NCBI RefSeq assembly: GCF_003149515.1
Contig: NZ_CP029145.1
Coordinates: 4,402,001-4,466,000 of the forward strand
From: Hymenobacter nivis
Lineage (GTDB): Bacteria; Bacteroidota; Bacteroidia; Cytophagales; Hymenobacteraceae
DNA: 64,000 bases
Direction: 5' to 3'
Numbering within the stretch: the stretch's first letter is position 1; each line of letters starts with the position of its first letter. Shown in pieces: positions 15,265-23,246 of the stretch. Below the pieces are notes generated by a model, which was given only the letters and a program-made list of their open reading frames with translations, was not told the origin of the DNA and ran no database searches. A program made the translations under genes and the position numbers.

Positions 15265-16170
15265 ATGCTTTCCCAGGCCCACGAAGTCTTCCTCGAAGTT
15301 GCCAAGCAGCTCAGTTTCACCAAGGCTGGGCAGGCGCTGTTCGTCAGCCAGTCGGCCGTCAGCAAGCAGGTGAAGGCCCTGGAAGAGCACTACCGGACTG
15401 GCTTGTTTGAGCGGCTGGGCAGCAGTATTCTGCTCACGCCGGCCGGGCAACGCCTCTACCAGAAGCTGCTGCAAGCCAAGCAGCTGCAATACGAGCTGCA
15501 CCAGGAAATGAGTGCCCTGAGCCCGGACTTCGCGCCGGCGCTGCACCTGGTCATTGGGGCCAGCACCACCATTTCGCTCTACGTGCTGCCGCCCGTGGTG
15601 TCGGCCTATTTGCAGCGCCACCCCAACCGCCAGCTCAGCCTCAAAAACCGCAACTCCGACAACATCCTGCGGGCCCTGCTGGCCCACGAAATCGAGCTGG
15701 GCATCGTCGAAGGCATCCACAAAGTCAGCCACGTCACCTACACGCCGCTGCTGGCCGACGACGTGGTGGCGGTGTGCGCGGCCGGCAACCCGCTCGGCGC
15801 CCGCACCCTCGAAGCGCGCGACCTGCTCAGCATCCCGCTGGCGCTGCGCGAAGACGGCTCGGGCACGCTGGCCGTGCTGGAGGAAGCCCTGCGCCACCGG
15901 GGCCTCAAGCTGGCGGCCCTGCCGGTGCGCGTGCGCCTGGGCGGTACCGAGGCTCTCAAAAACTTCGTGCGCGTCGACAGCAGCCTGGCTTTTTTGCCTC
16001 GGCAGGCGGTGGTGAAAGAGCTGGCTTCGGGCGAGCTGGTGGAGGTGAAAATCAAGGATATGCCCATGCGGCGGCACTTCAATTTTATTCAGCGTAAAGG
16101 GACGGAAAACAACGAGCCGTACCGCGATTTTCTGCTCTTCACCAAGCACTACTATGCCGATAGGGCATAG
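15265..16170 (+). CDS. LysR-family transcriptional regulator
   Basis: 301 residues from ATG 15265. The N-terminal winged helix-turn-helix is clear: FLEVAKQLSFTKAGQALFVS followed by QSAVSKQVKALEEHYRTGLF and LLTPAGQRLYQ. The rest (about 90-290) is the two-lobed LysR effector-binding domain (LHLVIGASTTISLYVLPPVV, IELGIVEGI, GTEALKNFVRVDSSLAFLPR). It lies 68 bases upstream of a threonine synthase gene on the same strand and divergent from the A2M gene; either could be a target. A 7-base dyad overlaps its own stop (16152-16170) and could be an operator for the next gene. Effector unknown. Confidence 0.9.
   Translation: MLSQAHEVFLEVAKQLSFTKAGQALFVSQSAVSKQVKALEEHYRTGLFERLGSSILLTPAGQRLYQKLLQAKQLQYELHQEMSALSPDFAPALHLVIGASTTISLYVLPPVVSAYLQRHPNRQLSLKNRNSDNILRALLAHEIELGIVEGIHKVSHVTYTPLLADDVVAVCAAGNPLGARTLEARDLLSIPLALREDGSGTLAVLEEALRHRGLKLAALPVRVRLGGTEALKNFVRVDSSLAFLPRQAVVKELASGELVEVKIKDMPMRRHFNFIQRKGTENNEPYRDFLLFTKHYYADRA
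16152..16170. promoter_or_regulatory. Dyad, possible operator near threonine synthase
   Basis: CTATGCC-GATAG-GGCATAG is a perfect 7-base dyad at the LysR stop; a half-site TCGGCATAG recurs at about 16195-16203. LysR proteins bind such interrupted dyads, but that link is inference. Confidence 0.3.
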
Positions 16171-16222
16171 GCTATTCCAAAATTCCATCTCGTTTCGGCA
16201 TAGCTGGGCCCCCGGGCGCTAG

Positions 16223-16230
16223 TAATTTTG
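16223..16230 (+). promoter_or_regulatory. -7 box of the threonine synthase gene
   Basis: TAATTTTG is an exact TAnnTTTG match 8 bases before the ATG at 16239. The -33 element is not clear. Confidence 0.5.
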
Positions 16231-16238
16231 CCGGTACT

Positions 16239-17441
16239 ATGCTGGTAGCCACCTCCTCCATTTCCCACCTGCGCGCCCTGCACTGCTCGGTCTGCGCCAC
16301 CCCCTATTCGGCCTTCGAGCTCCAACGCGTGTCGGCCTGCTGCGCTGCCCCGCTGGTGGCCGACTACGACACATCGGAGTACCTGCCCCCAGCCGCCGTC
16401 ATCAACGCCGCCGACAGCTCGATGTGGCGCTACGGGGCCCTGTTGCCGCTGCTCGACGAGCGCTACAAGGTAACGCTGGGCGAGGGCTTCACGCCCATCA
16501 TACCACTCCCGCGCCTGGGCGGCGGCTACGGCCTAAACTCGCTGCTGCTCAAGGACGAAGGTCAGAACCCCACCGGCTCGTTCAAGGCCCGCGGGCTGAG
16601 CATGGCCGTGTCGAAGGCCCTGGAGCTGGGCGTGGCCGGCTGCATCATCCCCACGGCTGGTAATGCTGGGGTGGCCCTGGCCGCCTACTGCGCCCGCGCC
16701 GGCCTGCCAGCTACCGTGGTTATGCCGCGCCACACCCCCGACGCTTTCAAGGAAGAGTGCTACTGGTATGGGGCCGACGTGGAGCTCGTGGACGGCCTCA
16801 TCAGCGACTGCGGGGCCCGGGTGCGCCAGCGCAACGCCAACGGGGCCCTGCTCGACGTGTCGACCCTCAAGGAGCCCTATCGCCTCGAAGGCAAGAAAAC
16901 CATGGGCTACGAAATCGCTGAGCAGTTGAACTGGCAGCTGCCCGATGTGCTGCTGTACCCCGCCGGTGGCGGCACCGGCCTCATCGGTATCTGGAAGGCC
17001 TTCCGCGAAATGCAGGCCCTGGGCTGGCTCACCCCCGACGCCAAGCTGCCCCGCATGGTGGCAGTGCAGGCCGAAAACTGCTGCCCCCTGCTCGAAACCT
17101 ACGAAGGCCGCCAGGCCAACTGCCACGCCTACCAGGGCCGCCCCACGCTGGCCAACGGCCTGGCCGTGCCCCATCCCCTGGGCGAGGCCCTGATGCTGCG
17201 CGTATTACGCGAATCAAACGGCACGGTGGTAGCCATCAGCGAGGAAGATATGCTGGCCGGCATGCGCGAGCTGGGCCAGCAGGAGGGCCTGTTTGTGGCC
17301 CCCGAAGGCGGCGCCGTCTGGATGGCTGCCCGCCGCCTCCTGGCCAGCGGCTGGCTCCAGCCCCACGAGCAAATTCTGCTCCTGAACACCGGGAGCGCCC
17401 AGAAATACCTCGATAACGTAATCGGCCGGAGCCAGGCGTAG
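16239..17441 (+). CDS. thrC: Threonine synthase-like PLP enzyme
   Basis: 400 residues. Fold-type II PLP enzyme with the pyridoxal Lys116 in NPTGSFKARG, the phosphate-binding loop PAGGGTGLIG and the TAGNAGVALAAYCARAGL segment. The N-terminus carries a small Cys pair pattern (LHCSVCATPY, SACCAAPL) like the zinc-ribbon start of the longer threonine synthases. The reaction is O-phosphohomoserine to threonine in the cytoplasm. No other threonine gene is nearby, so this may be a second copy and a different role (related ammonia-lyase-like members exist) cannot be excluded. A -7 box precedes it; the LysR gene just upstream may control it. Confidence 0.85.
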   Translation: MLVATSSISHLRALHCSVCATPYSAFELQRVSACCAAPLVADYDTSEYLPPAAVINAADSSMWRYGALLPLLDERYKVTLGEGFTPIIPLPRLGGGYGLNSLLLKDEGQNPTGSFKARGLSMAVSKALELGVAGCIIPTAGNAGVALAAYCARAGLPATVVMPRHTPDAFKEECYWYGADVELVDGLISDCGARVRQRNANGALLDVSTLKEPYRLEGKKTMGYEIAEQLNWQLPDVLLYPAGGGTGLIGIWKAFREMQALGWLTPDAKLPRMVAVQAENCCPLLETYEGRQANCHAYQGRPTLANGLAVPHPLGEALMLRVLRESNGTVVAISEEDMLAGMRELGQQEGLFVAPEGGAVWMAARRLLASGWLQPHEQILLLNTGSAQKYLDNVIGRSQA

Positions 17442-17461
17442 GGCCTGGGAAGTGGCCCGGC

Positions 17462-17602
17462 CCGGGCTGCCGGCTTTTCGCCGGCTGCCCGGTAATCGTT
17501 GCGCCAGTTTGCACAGCAAGCAGGGGCCCCAGAACGGCCTGGGCAACAATTCGCCAACGATGCAGCGATTACCGGGCAGCCGGCGAAAAGCCGGCAGCCC
17601 GG
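17462..17602. repeat. Family-B palindromic repeat, copy B3
   Basis: The cleanest copy: 41-base arms CCGGGCTGCCGGCTTTTCGC and onward, matching the opposite arm at 40 of 41 positions, each arm also a hairpin. It lies between thrC and the glycosyltransferase/deacetylase gene. A 20-base direct repeat (CGTTGCGCGCCGGCCCCCGA) at about 17614-17655 follows. Confidence 0.93.
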
Positions 17603-17667
17603 ACCAGGTTCAGTCGTTGCGCGCCGGCCCCCGACCGTTGCGCGCCGGCCCCCGACCTTTGCGCCCG

Positions 17668-19557
17668 ATGCGCATCCTCCACGTTCTCTCCGCCGAGTTC
17701 TTCGCCGGCTCGGCGGCCTACGCCGTGGCCCTGGCCGAAGCCCACCGGGCCCAGGGCCACGCCGTGTGGCTGGTGTCCGACTCCGACCAGCTGCCCACCG
17801 GGGCCCCCCAGGTGAAAACGGCCGTCAGCAACCGCCGCTATGGGCAGCGGCTGCGCAACGCCCGCCTCATCCGCCAGCTGGTGCGCACCGAGCAAATCGA
17901 TGTGGTGCACGCCCACTCGCGGGCCGCCAGCTGGGTGAGCTACGCCGCCTTGCGGGGCCTCAAAGTGCCCTTGGTGAGCACTGTGCACGGCCGCCAGCAC
18001 CTGCACACCTCCACGTCGCTCTTCGATATTTACGGTGATAAAGTCATCGCCATTTGTGCCAATTTGCGGACGCACTTAATCGAAGAAGTGCAGATGGACC
18101 CCGTCAAAATTGTGGCCCTGCCCAACGGCGTGGCCTTCGGCAGTGAACAGTTAGCAACTAATAATTATCAATTGTTAGTTGACAATGAGCAGTTGACTGT
18201 TAACTACTCACTGTCGACTGATAATTGCCTACGTATCGCCTTCATCGGCCGCTTCAACGGCGGCAAAGGCGAGCGGGCAGCGGCGCTGTTGCAGCAGGTG
18301 TTCCCACCGCTGCTAGCCGAGTTTCCGGCGCTGCGCCTGGCCCTGATTGGCGGCGAGCTGGAGCAGTTGCCCGCGGCCGGTAAAGGGGCTCTGGCGCAGC
18401 TGCAAGCGCAGTTTGGCGAGCGGGTGGAAGTGGTGGGCTTCACCACCGATGTGGCCGGCTGGCTGGCCCGCACCACGCTCACCATCGGCGCGGGCCGGGT
18501 GGCCATTGAGGCCCTGGGGGCTGGCCATGCCGTGCTGGCCCTGGGCGAAGCCAGCTACGCGGGCCTCGTCACGGAAGCCAATTTTGCCACCGCCGCGGCC
18601 TCTAACTTCGGCGACATTGCGCCCCGCGTCACGCCGTCGGACGTGGATTTTGGGGCCCTGTTGGCCGACGCCCGGGCATTTCTGGCGCGGCCGCAAGCTG
18701 TGCCTGGGGCCCTGCAAGTGCAGGTGCGCGCGCACTACAACCTGGCCCGGGTAGCCGCCGAAGTGCTGGCCGTGTACCAGTCGGCGCGCATGAAGAAGGC
18801 CGTGCCCAACTTCCTGCCGGTGCTCATGTACCACAAAATCCCCGACGCGCCGCCGGCCACCAAGCACCAGACGTTCGTCACGAAAGACAACTTCGCCAAG
18901 CACCTGGCCTTCTTCAAAAGTCGCCGTTTCACGCTCATCACCTTCGCCGATTACCTGCAATTCGCCCGCGGCGAACGGCCCCTGGCCGAGTTTCCGCGGC
19001 GGCCGCTGGTGCTCACTTTCGACGACGGCTACTTCGATAACTATACCAACCTGCTGCCCCTTATGCAGCAGTACGGCTACCGCGGCGTGCTGTATTTGCT
19101 CGGCGATTTCGGCGTGCGCTACAACCAATGGGACCTCGCTGCCGACCCCACTGAGCCCCGCGCCGACCTCATGGACGAGGCCCAGAAGCGCGCCTTTGTA
19201 GCGGCCGGCTGGGAAATAGGGGCCCATACCATGTCGCACCCGCGCCTGCCCGCGCTGCCGCTGCCCGCCGCTACCGCCGAAATCCAGCGTAGCAAAGCCA
19301 GCTTGGAAACCGTGCTGCAAACCGAAGTCGTCAGCTTCGCCTACCCCTACGGCGACCTCAACGACGACCTGAAAGCGGCCGTGCACGCCGCCGGCTTCGC
19401 CTTCGGCGTAGCCACCGACACCGGTGGCTTGCACCTGGAGGACGATCGGTTCCAGGTGTTCCGCATCAACGTGTTCCCGCACGAAAACACGGCCAGCCTG
19501 TTCAAAAAAACCGCCTCTTGGTACCGCAAATACTACCGCCGCAAACGCGGTAAATAG
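17668..19557 (+). CDS. Fusion of GT4-type glycosyltransferase and NodB polysaccharide deacetylase
   Basis: 629 residues from ATG 17668; an open frame from 17452 only translates repeat B3. Residues 1-370 are a GT-B glycosyltransferase: MRILHVLSAEFFAGSAAYAV, VVHAHSRAASWVSY, VALPNGVAFG, LRIAFIGRFNGGKG and the C-terminal donor-site region TIGAGRVAIEALGAGHAVLA. After a linker, residues ~390-629 are a NodB deacetylase: LPVLMYHKIPD, the metal/catalytic Asp motif LTFDDGYFDNYTN at ~450, GAHTMSHPRLPALP (the metal His pair) and FAYPYGDLND. It would build and de-N-acetylate a surface polysaccharide. Residues ~159-187 come from an AT-rich repeat in frame. No signal peptide, so the deacetylase would face the cytosol unless it acts on lipid-linked sugars. 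Confidence 0.87.
   Translation: MRILHVLSAEFFAGSAAYAVALAEAHRAQGHAVWLVSDSDQLPTGAPQVKTAVSNRRYGQRLRNARLIRQLVRTEQIDVVHAHSRAASWVSYAALRGLKVPLVSTVHGRQHLHTSTSLFDIYGDKVIAICANLRTHLIEEVQMDPVKIVALPNGVAFGSEQLATNNYQLLVDNEQLTVNYSLSTDNCLRIAFIGRFNGGKGERAAALLQQVFPPLLAEFPALRLALIGGELEQLPAAGKGALAQLQAQFGERVEVVGFTTDVAGWLARTTLTIGAGRVAIEALGAGHAVLALGEASYAGLVTEANFATAAASNFGDIAPRVTPSDVDFGALLADARAFLARPQAVPGALQVQVRAHYNLARVAAEVLAVYQSARMKKAVPNFLPVLMYHKIPDAPPATKHQTFVTKDNFAKHLAFFKSRRFTLITFADYLQFARGERPLAEFPRRPLVLTFDDGYFDNYTNLLPLMQQYGYRGVLYLLGDFGVRYNQWDLAADPTEPRADLMDEAQKRAFVAAGWEIGAHTMSHPRLPALPLPAATAEIQRSKASLETVLQTEVVSFAYPYGDLNDDLKAAVHAAGFAFGVATDTGGLHLEDDRFQVFRINVFPHENTASLFKKTASWYRKYYRRKRGK
18142..18228. repeat. AT-rich repeat in frame inside the glycosyltransferase domain (family F)
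   Basis: Between the conserved NGVAFG and LRIAFIGR segments, ~87 bases are AT-rich and imperfectly inverted (AGTGAACAGTTAGCAACT and AGTTGACTGTTAACTACTCACT). The stretch contains CAGTGAACAGTTA, also present at ~60376-60388 next to the pglE-like gene, and remains open in frame, giving SEQLATNNYQLLVDNEQL. Confidence 0.8.
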
Positions 19558-19587
19558 CCACGCCGGGCGCCATCAAAAAGGCGTGGC
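19557..19587 (+). terminator. Possible terminator of the fusion gene
   Basis: GCCACGCC and GGCGTGGC pair across a 15-base loop directly after the stop codon of the gene ending at 19557. Confidence 0.4.
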
Positions 19588-20120
19588 CGCGGAGCCCGAA
19601 CATTCAGCAGTACGCTGGGGGCCCTAGTTAGGCTGCACCTTGGATTGCTCTTCGAGGATAGGCTGGTGCTTTTCGCCGGTCGTGATGGCCTTGGGTAGGC
19701 AAACGCCCGCACGAGCCCGTTGCCCGGCGTGTCCCAATACTCGCCGTTTTCAATGGTCACCTTAATGAGGGTAATGTTGGGGTCTTCGGTGTCTTTGGGG
19801 AAGAAGCCGCGGAAATATTCGCGCCACAACTACTTGGTTTTGTGATGTTCATCCATTATTCCGGCTCTGCTGGCAATGGTCACGCAAGTTGCCTTGTTGG
19901 GGTCGGAATACCCCAGGCCTACCTGGTCATTGTGCCGAATCTCGGCGATTTTTTGGGCATTTTTCTCCGAGAAAAACCAGAGCGCCTCGTCGGTGTCCGA
20001 CTCACAGGTATACATCGGCCGGCTGTGCAGCCGTGCAGCCATGCAGCCGTGCAGCCGGCTGCGGGCGTCGAGGGTGGTGTACTTTACTTCTTTGATCTTG
20101 TCCAGAAGCTTGTTAAGCAC

Positions 20121-20828
20121 TCATGCAAAAGTAATCGTGTAGTGATTACCGACGTTTGCCAGCACGTGTTCGAGGCGTTGTAGCAAGGTTTGCTCCGTGG
20201 CGTAATCCTGGGGGCGAACCCAATAGTGCTTGCAGCGGTGCCAGAGCAGTTCGATGTGGTTGAGTTCGGGGCTGTAGGCGGGCAAGAAAAAGAGTGTCAG
20301 GCCGGCCGCTGCCCACTTGGCTTCACAAGCGCGCACCACGTGCGCTTTGTGAATGGAGGCATTGTCGAGTACGAGCACGGTAGGGCCGCTTAGACTGTGG
20401 CAGAATGCGTTGACGGCCAGCACAAATAAGTCGGCCGTCAGGCTGCCTTCCCGCACGTAGGCCTCCAGGGGCTGGTGCGGGGCGTGGGCCTGCCAGAAGC
20501 CCAGGACCGAATGCCCCCCGCGCCCCCGTACGGCGGGCAGGCCCACCGGGGGCTGCCCACGCCGTTGCCAGGCATAGGGCACGGGGGCTTGGCGCGAGAA
20601 GCGGCACTCATCGACGTAGACCACGGCCACCGCGCCGCGGGCTTCGGCTTGGTGCAACGTGTGCAGGTGCTGCTGGGCGGCGGCAAACAAGACCGGGTCG
20701 CGTTGCGCTTTCAGACTCCTGCGGCAGCGCTTCCAGCGGTAGCCGGCGCGGCGCGCCAGCCGGCGCAGCGTGCTCAGGCTGAGCTTGAGGCCCCAGCCTC
20801 GGCGGATGTCAGGAAGCCACGCGCGCAA
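20121..20828 (-). CDS. IS630 transposase, DDE catalytic frame
   Basis: The DDE_3 catalytic domain: first Asp in VVYVDECRFSRQAP, second Asp in VLVLDNASIHKAH, and Glu in YSPELNHIELLWHRCKHYW. No ATG is at the start of this frame, which is open upstream to the A8 tract (VATWLGTATQQLRAW), supporting a frameshift product with the helix-turn-helix frame rather than independent initiation. The stop lies within the left terminal repeat. All three catalytic residues are present, so the element may still be active if frameshifting works. Confidence 0.88.
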   Translation of the reverse strand: MRAWLPDIRRGWGLKLSLSTLRRLARRAGYRWKRCRRSLKAQRDPVLFAAAQQHLHTLHQAEARGAVAVVYVDECRFSRQAPVPYAWQRRGQPPVGLPAVRGRGGHSVLGFWQAHAPHQPLEAYVREGSLTADLFVLAVNAFCHSLSGPTVLVLDNASIHKAHVVRACEAKWAAAGLTLFFLPAYSPELNHIELLWHRCKHYWVRPQDYATEQTLLQRLEHVLANVGNHYTITFA

Positions 20829-21135
20829 TTGCTGGGTGGCCGTACCCAGCCAGGTCGCTACTTTTTTTTACTGCTGGTGGGAGTTTCGGCGGGCGGCCCG
20901 ACCGCTGGCCCTCGGCCAGCCCGGCCAAGCCCAGCTCCTGCCAGCGGCGCAGCCAGATACCGACCGTATTATAGCCCACGGCAAACAAAGTGGCCAATTG
21001 CTGAACGGTCGCCCCGCGGTGGTGTCCCAAAATAACTTGGGCACGCCGCCGCATTCGCGGGTGCGGGCCCTGAGCAGCAGCGGCCTCCAGGGTGGTGATT
21101 TCAGGAGCTGCGAGCGGAAGTGAAGCGAGTAGCAT
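20809..21135 (-). CDS. IS630 transposase, N-terminal helix-turn-helix frame
   Basis: 108 residues from ATG 21135 with a DNA-binding helix-turn-helix (MRRRAQVILGHHRGATVQQL, TVGIWLRRWQELGLAGL) and the basic SGRPPKLPP linker typical of IS630 transposases. The frame runs through an A8 tract (in GTAAAAAAAAGT) and stops soon after, while the DDE domain continues in another frame. Joining the two requires skipping one base (+1), for example by transcription slippage on the A8 run. It is the first half of the element's transposase. Confidence 0.85.
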   Translation of the reverse strand: MLLASLPLAAPEITTLEAAAAQGPHPRMRRRAQVILGHHRGATVQQLATLFAVGYNTVGIWLRRWQELGLAGLAEGQRSGRPPKLPPAVKKSSDLAGYGHPAIARVAS

Positions 21136-21323
21136 ACGCCAAAATTAGCGCCTTCGCCCCACACGATTACTTGTGCATGGGTGCTTAATATCTTGGGTAA
21201 CGGCAACTTGCTCAGCTATGGGAAGGAAGAAATGAGGGTGGAAGAATTGCTAGTGTTACGGGTGACCCCAAGGCTTGAGTTGTTGGCGGTGGTCTATTGG
21301 AGAGTGAAGCAGTAAATTAGGGC

Positions 21324-21653
21324 ATGGTTTATACGCAACATTTGTGTGCCCGCTGCGGCAGCGAACACATCCGCCGCAACGGCACGCAGGGCGGCCAGCC
21401 CAAATACCAGTGCAAAGCGTGCGGGTACCAAGCGCGGTTTGTGCCGGCGGCGCTCGCCAAAGCGGCGCAGTACGCCCAGGTCGAAGCCTTGCTCACCGAA
21501 CGGAATTCCCAGCGCAGCATCGTGCGCGCCACCGGCGTGGCGCGGATGACCATCGCCAGGCTAATAAAAAAAAGCGGCGCTGGCCGCGCCCCGGCTGCCG
21601 CGTCGCCGGACGAAAAAGGCCCAACGCCGGAAGCCGGAAGTCCTGGAACTTGA
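21324..21653 (+). CDS. IS1-like transposase, InsA-type zinc-ribbon/helix-turn-helix frame
   Basis: 109 codons. A zinc ribbon with two Cys pairs (LCARCGSEHI and YQCKACGYQA) is followed by a helix-turn-helix (SQRSIVRATGVARMTIARLI) as in InsA of IS1 elements. The conserved reading ends at an A8 tract (CTAATAAAAAAAAGC); the catalytic part continues in the +1 frame (ALAAPRLPRRRTKKAQRRKP, then VLELDEMWTF). The remaining residues after the tract are out of frame. Confidence 0.82.
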   Translation: MVYTQHLCARCGSEHIRRNGTQGGQPKYQCKACGYQARFVPAALAKAAQYAQVEALLTERNSQRSIVRATGVARMTIARLIKKSGAGRAPAAASPDEKGPTPEAGSPGT

Positions 21654-21657
21654 CGAA

Positions 21658-22017
21658 ATGTGGACCTTCGTCGGCCGGCGCAAACGCAAAGTTTGGCTGT
21701 GGCTGGCCGTCGAACGGGCCTCGCGCCGCATCGTGGCCTGGGTACTGGGCTGTCGGGGGGCCGCCACGGCCCGGCGGTTGTGGGCCGCGCTGCCGCCCCG
21801 CTACCAGCGCCACTGCCGCTACCACACCGACCAGTGGGAGGCCTACGCCAAGGTCCTGCCCGCGCCCCACCACCGGCCCCACCCGAAAGGTAGTGGCAGA
21901 CCAACGTGGTCGAGGCCATCAATTGCTCCTTGCGCCAGCGCTGCGGCGTATTGGTCCGCAAATCCTGCTCGTTCAGCAAAAGTTTACGCATGCACACGGC
22001 ACGAATTAAGATTGTAA
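21658..22017 (+). pseudogene. IS1-like transposase, InsB-type catalytic part with a frameshift
   Basis: The IS1 DDE domain is visible: Asp in ELDEMWTFVGRRKRKVWLWL and Asp in CRYHTDQWEAY. Near 21897 one base is missing (GGCAGACC instead of GGCCAGACC), so the last third reads a wrong frame. Restoring it gives TNVVEAINCSLRQRCGVLVR and the catalytic Glu of VVEAIN. The neighbouring copy 2 has the intact equivalent sequence. This makes copy 1 a likely non-autonomous remnant. Confidence 0.8.
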
Positions 22018-22087
22018 TTGATAATTATAACCTCACTCTTCAATAGACCACCACCAGGAATTTGGCGGTGGTCTAAACCGTGGTGAT

Positions 22088-22782
22088 TTATTTATTATGG
22101 TTATCGATACATATTTTGATTCTTGCATGGTGCATGATCAATGATTTACTGAACGAACAGGATTTGCGAACCAAGACCCCGCAGCGGTGGCGGAGGGACC
22201 AGTTGAGGGCCTCCACGGTACTGGTTCGCCCGCTGCCTTTGGCGCTGGGCTGGTGCGCGTGGGTGGGCAACACCGTGGCATAGGCTTCCCAGGCATCCGT
22301 GTAGTACGTCGTATTGGTTTGCTAACGGGCGGGCAAGGCTTGAAAGAGCCGCCGCCCTGTGGCCGCTCCCCGGCAGCCCAATACCCCGGCCACGATGCGC
22401 CGGGAGGCCCGTTCGACTGCCAACCACCGCCATACTTTGCGCTTGCCGACAAAGGTCCATATTTCATCCAGTTCCAATACCGCTTCTTCCGGCTCAACTA
22501 ATTCCGAATCAACTGCCTTCATTATGACTTTTTTTTATCCACCGCGCAATCGTCATGCGGGCAACACCCGTGACCCGCACCACGCTGCGTTGCGAGTTGC
22601 GCTCGACTAGCAACTTGAGCCCCTGCTTGTACTGAGCGGCCCGCTGCGGCGCGGCGGGGGCAAAAACCGCCTGATGGCCGCAGTCGTAGCAGTGATACTT
22701 GGCTTTGCCGCGACTCGACCCGTTTTTTTAGAGCCGTTGGCTTGCACACTTGGCACACGTTAGAATAGTTGAAATTATACAT
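22088..22782 (-). pseudogene. Degenerate IS1-like transposase of copy 2
   Basis: From ATG 22782 the InsA-like part starts MYNFNYSNVCQVCK, then a frameshift near an A7 run leads to SRGKAKYHCYDCGHQAVFAP and VRVTGVARMTIARWIKK. A second A8 tract at about 22529-22536 again needs a +1 shift into VLELDEIWTFVGKRKVWRWL. An in-frame TAG follows LFQALPAR (22322-22324), and the end TVEALNWSLRHRCGVLVRKS remains recognisable. With a frameshift, a stop and an IS in its leader the copy is inactive. Confidence 0.8.
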
Positions 22783-22796
22783 AAATATAATAAAGC

Positions 22797-23246
22797 TTAT
22801 TCGGCGTAGTTAGCGAGTTTCGCGTGGACAGGTGCGCGATAGGCGCGGTGCGGGCTGCGCACGCGCAGGTTGTGCAGCCCACAGGCCACGACCATGACCG
22901 TATCGCGCACCCATTCGCCGCGCAAGCGGATAGTGCCCTGCACCATGTGCAGGCGCTTGATACCGCTGTGCGCGTGTTCGATAACGACGCGCAACGGACT
23001 CAGCAACTGGTTATACAGCTTTTGGGCAAACGTCAACTCCCGCTTCGGCGGCTTCTTGTGGGGCATCTCCACCACGACCCCGGTCGGGGCGTGGCCCAGC
23101 AAGCCCAAATCCTGCCGTAACACGCAGCCCGCCGGTAGGTGCAGCGCGTACTCGTCGGCCAGTTTTTTGTCGTGCGCTCGCCCGCTTTCCGTAGCCGAGA
23201 GAAAATGCACGTACTGCGTGGAATCGCATAAGGTCATGTTTTTCAC
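22797..23246 (-). CDS. IS5-family transposase, C-terminal frame
   Basis: Continuation of the DDE_Tnp_4 domain after the slippery A8 site: FLSATESGRAHDKKLADEYA, GLLGHAPTGVVVEMPHKKPP, then NQLLSPLRVVIEHAHSGIKR carrying the catalytic Glu, and IRLRGEWVRDTVMVVACGLH. An internal start at MKNMTLCD is possible but a -1 frameshift fusion with the upstream frame is more likely. Conserved residues are intact, so the element may be competent. Confidence 0.82.
   Translation of the reverse strand: MKNMTLCDSTQYVHFLSATESGRAHDKKLADEYALHLPAGCVLRQDLGLLGHAPTGVVVEMPHKKPPKRELTFAQKLYNQLLSPLRVVIEHAHSGIKRLHMVQGTIRLRGEWVRDTVMVVACGLHNLRVRSPHRAYRAPVHAKLANYAE

Larger units (their letters stand above)
20116..21185 (-). 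mobile_element. IS630-family insertion sequence
   Basis: 1070 bases bounded by inverted repeats of about 25 bases (AGCACTCATGCAAAAGTAAT at the left; the inverse CATGGGTGCT end at the right) with two mismatches. A TA target duplication flanks it (20114-20115 and 21186-21187), as expected for IS630. It encodes a transposase in two overlapping frames and interrupts a stress-protein gene; removing it and one TA restores that reading frame. Confidence 0.9.
19624..21219 (-). pseudogene. Decayed pyridoxamine-5'-phosphate-oxidase-like general stress protein gene, split by an IS630-type element
   Basis: With the IS (20116-21185) and one TA removed, the frame reads AEQVAVTQDINKLLDKIKEV, then SRPMYTCESDTDEALWFFSE, HNDQVGLGYSDPN, WREYFRGFF, EYWDTPGNGLV and a tail TTGEKHQPILEEQSKVQPN ending at a stop at 19624. 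This is the layout of COG3871-type FMN-binding stress proteins. Lesions: the IS insertion near codon 10; a likely ATG to ATA start change at 21217-21219; an 8-base unit CGGCTGCA in four near-copies (20027-20058), adding 8 residues in frame; an in-frame TAG at 19830-19832; and a one-base deletion near 19693. The gene is certainly inactive. Confidence 0.85.
21285..22055 (+). mobile_element. IS1-like insertion sequence, copy 1
   Basis: 771 bases, close to the IS1 size, with terminal repeats GGCGGTGGTCTATTGGAGAG at the left and the inverse (starting GGTGGTGGTCTATTGAAGAG) at the right. No target duplication is visible: left flank GAGTTGTT, right flank AGGAATTT. It carries InsA-like and InsB-like frames; the second has a one-base deletion, so the copy is probably dead. 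Confidence 0.82.

Noticed and set aside
19830..19832. TAG read as pyrrolysine or a programmed stop in the stress-protein gene
   Set aside because: The same gene has an IS, a frameshift and a lost start, so a nonsense mutation is the simple reading.
21548..21575. Classic IS1 -1 ribosomal frameshift at the A8 tract of IS1-like copy 1
   Set aside because: The catalytic frame is +1 relative to the first frame; a -1 shift would not enter it.
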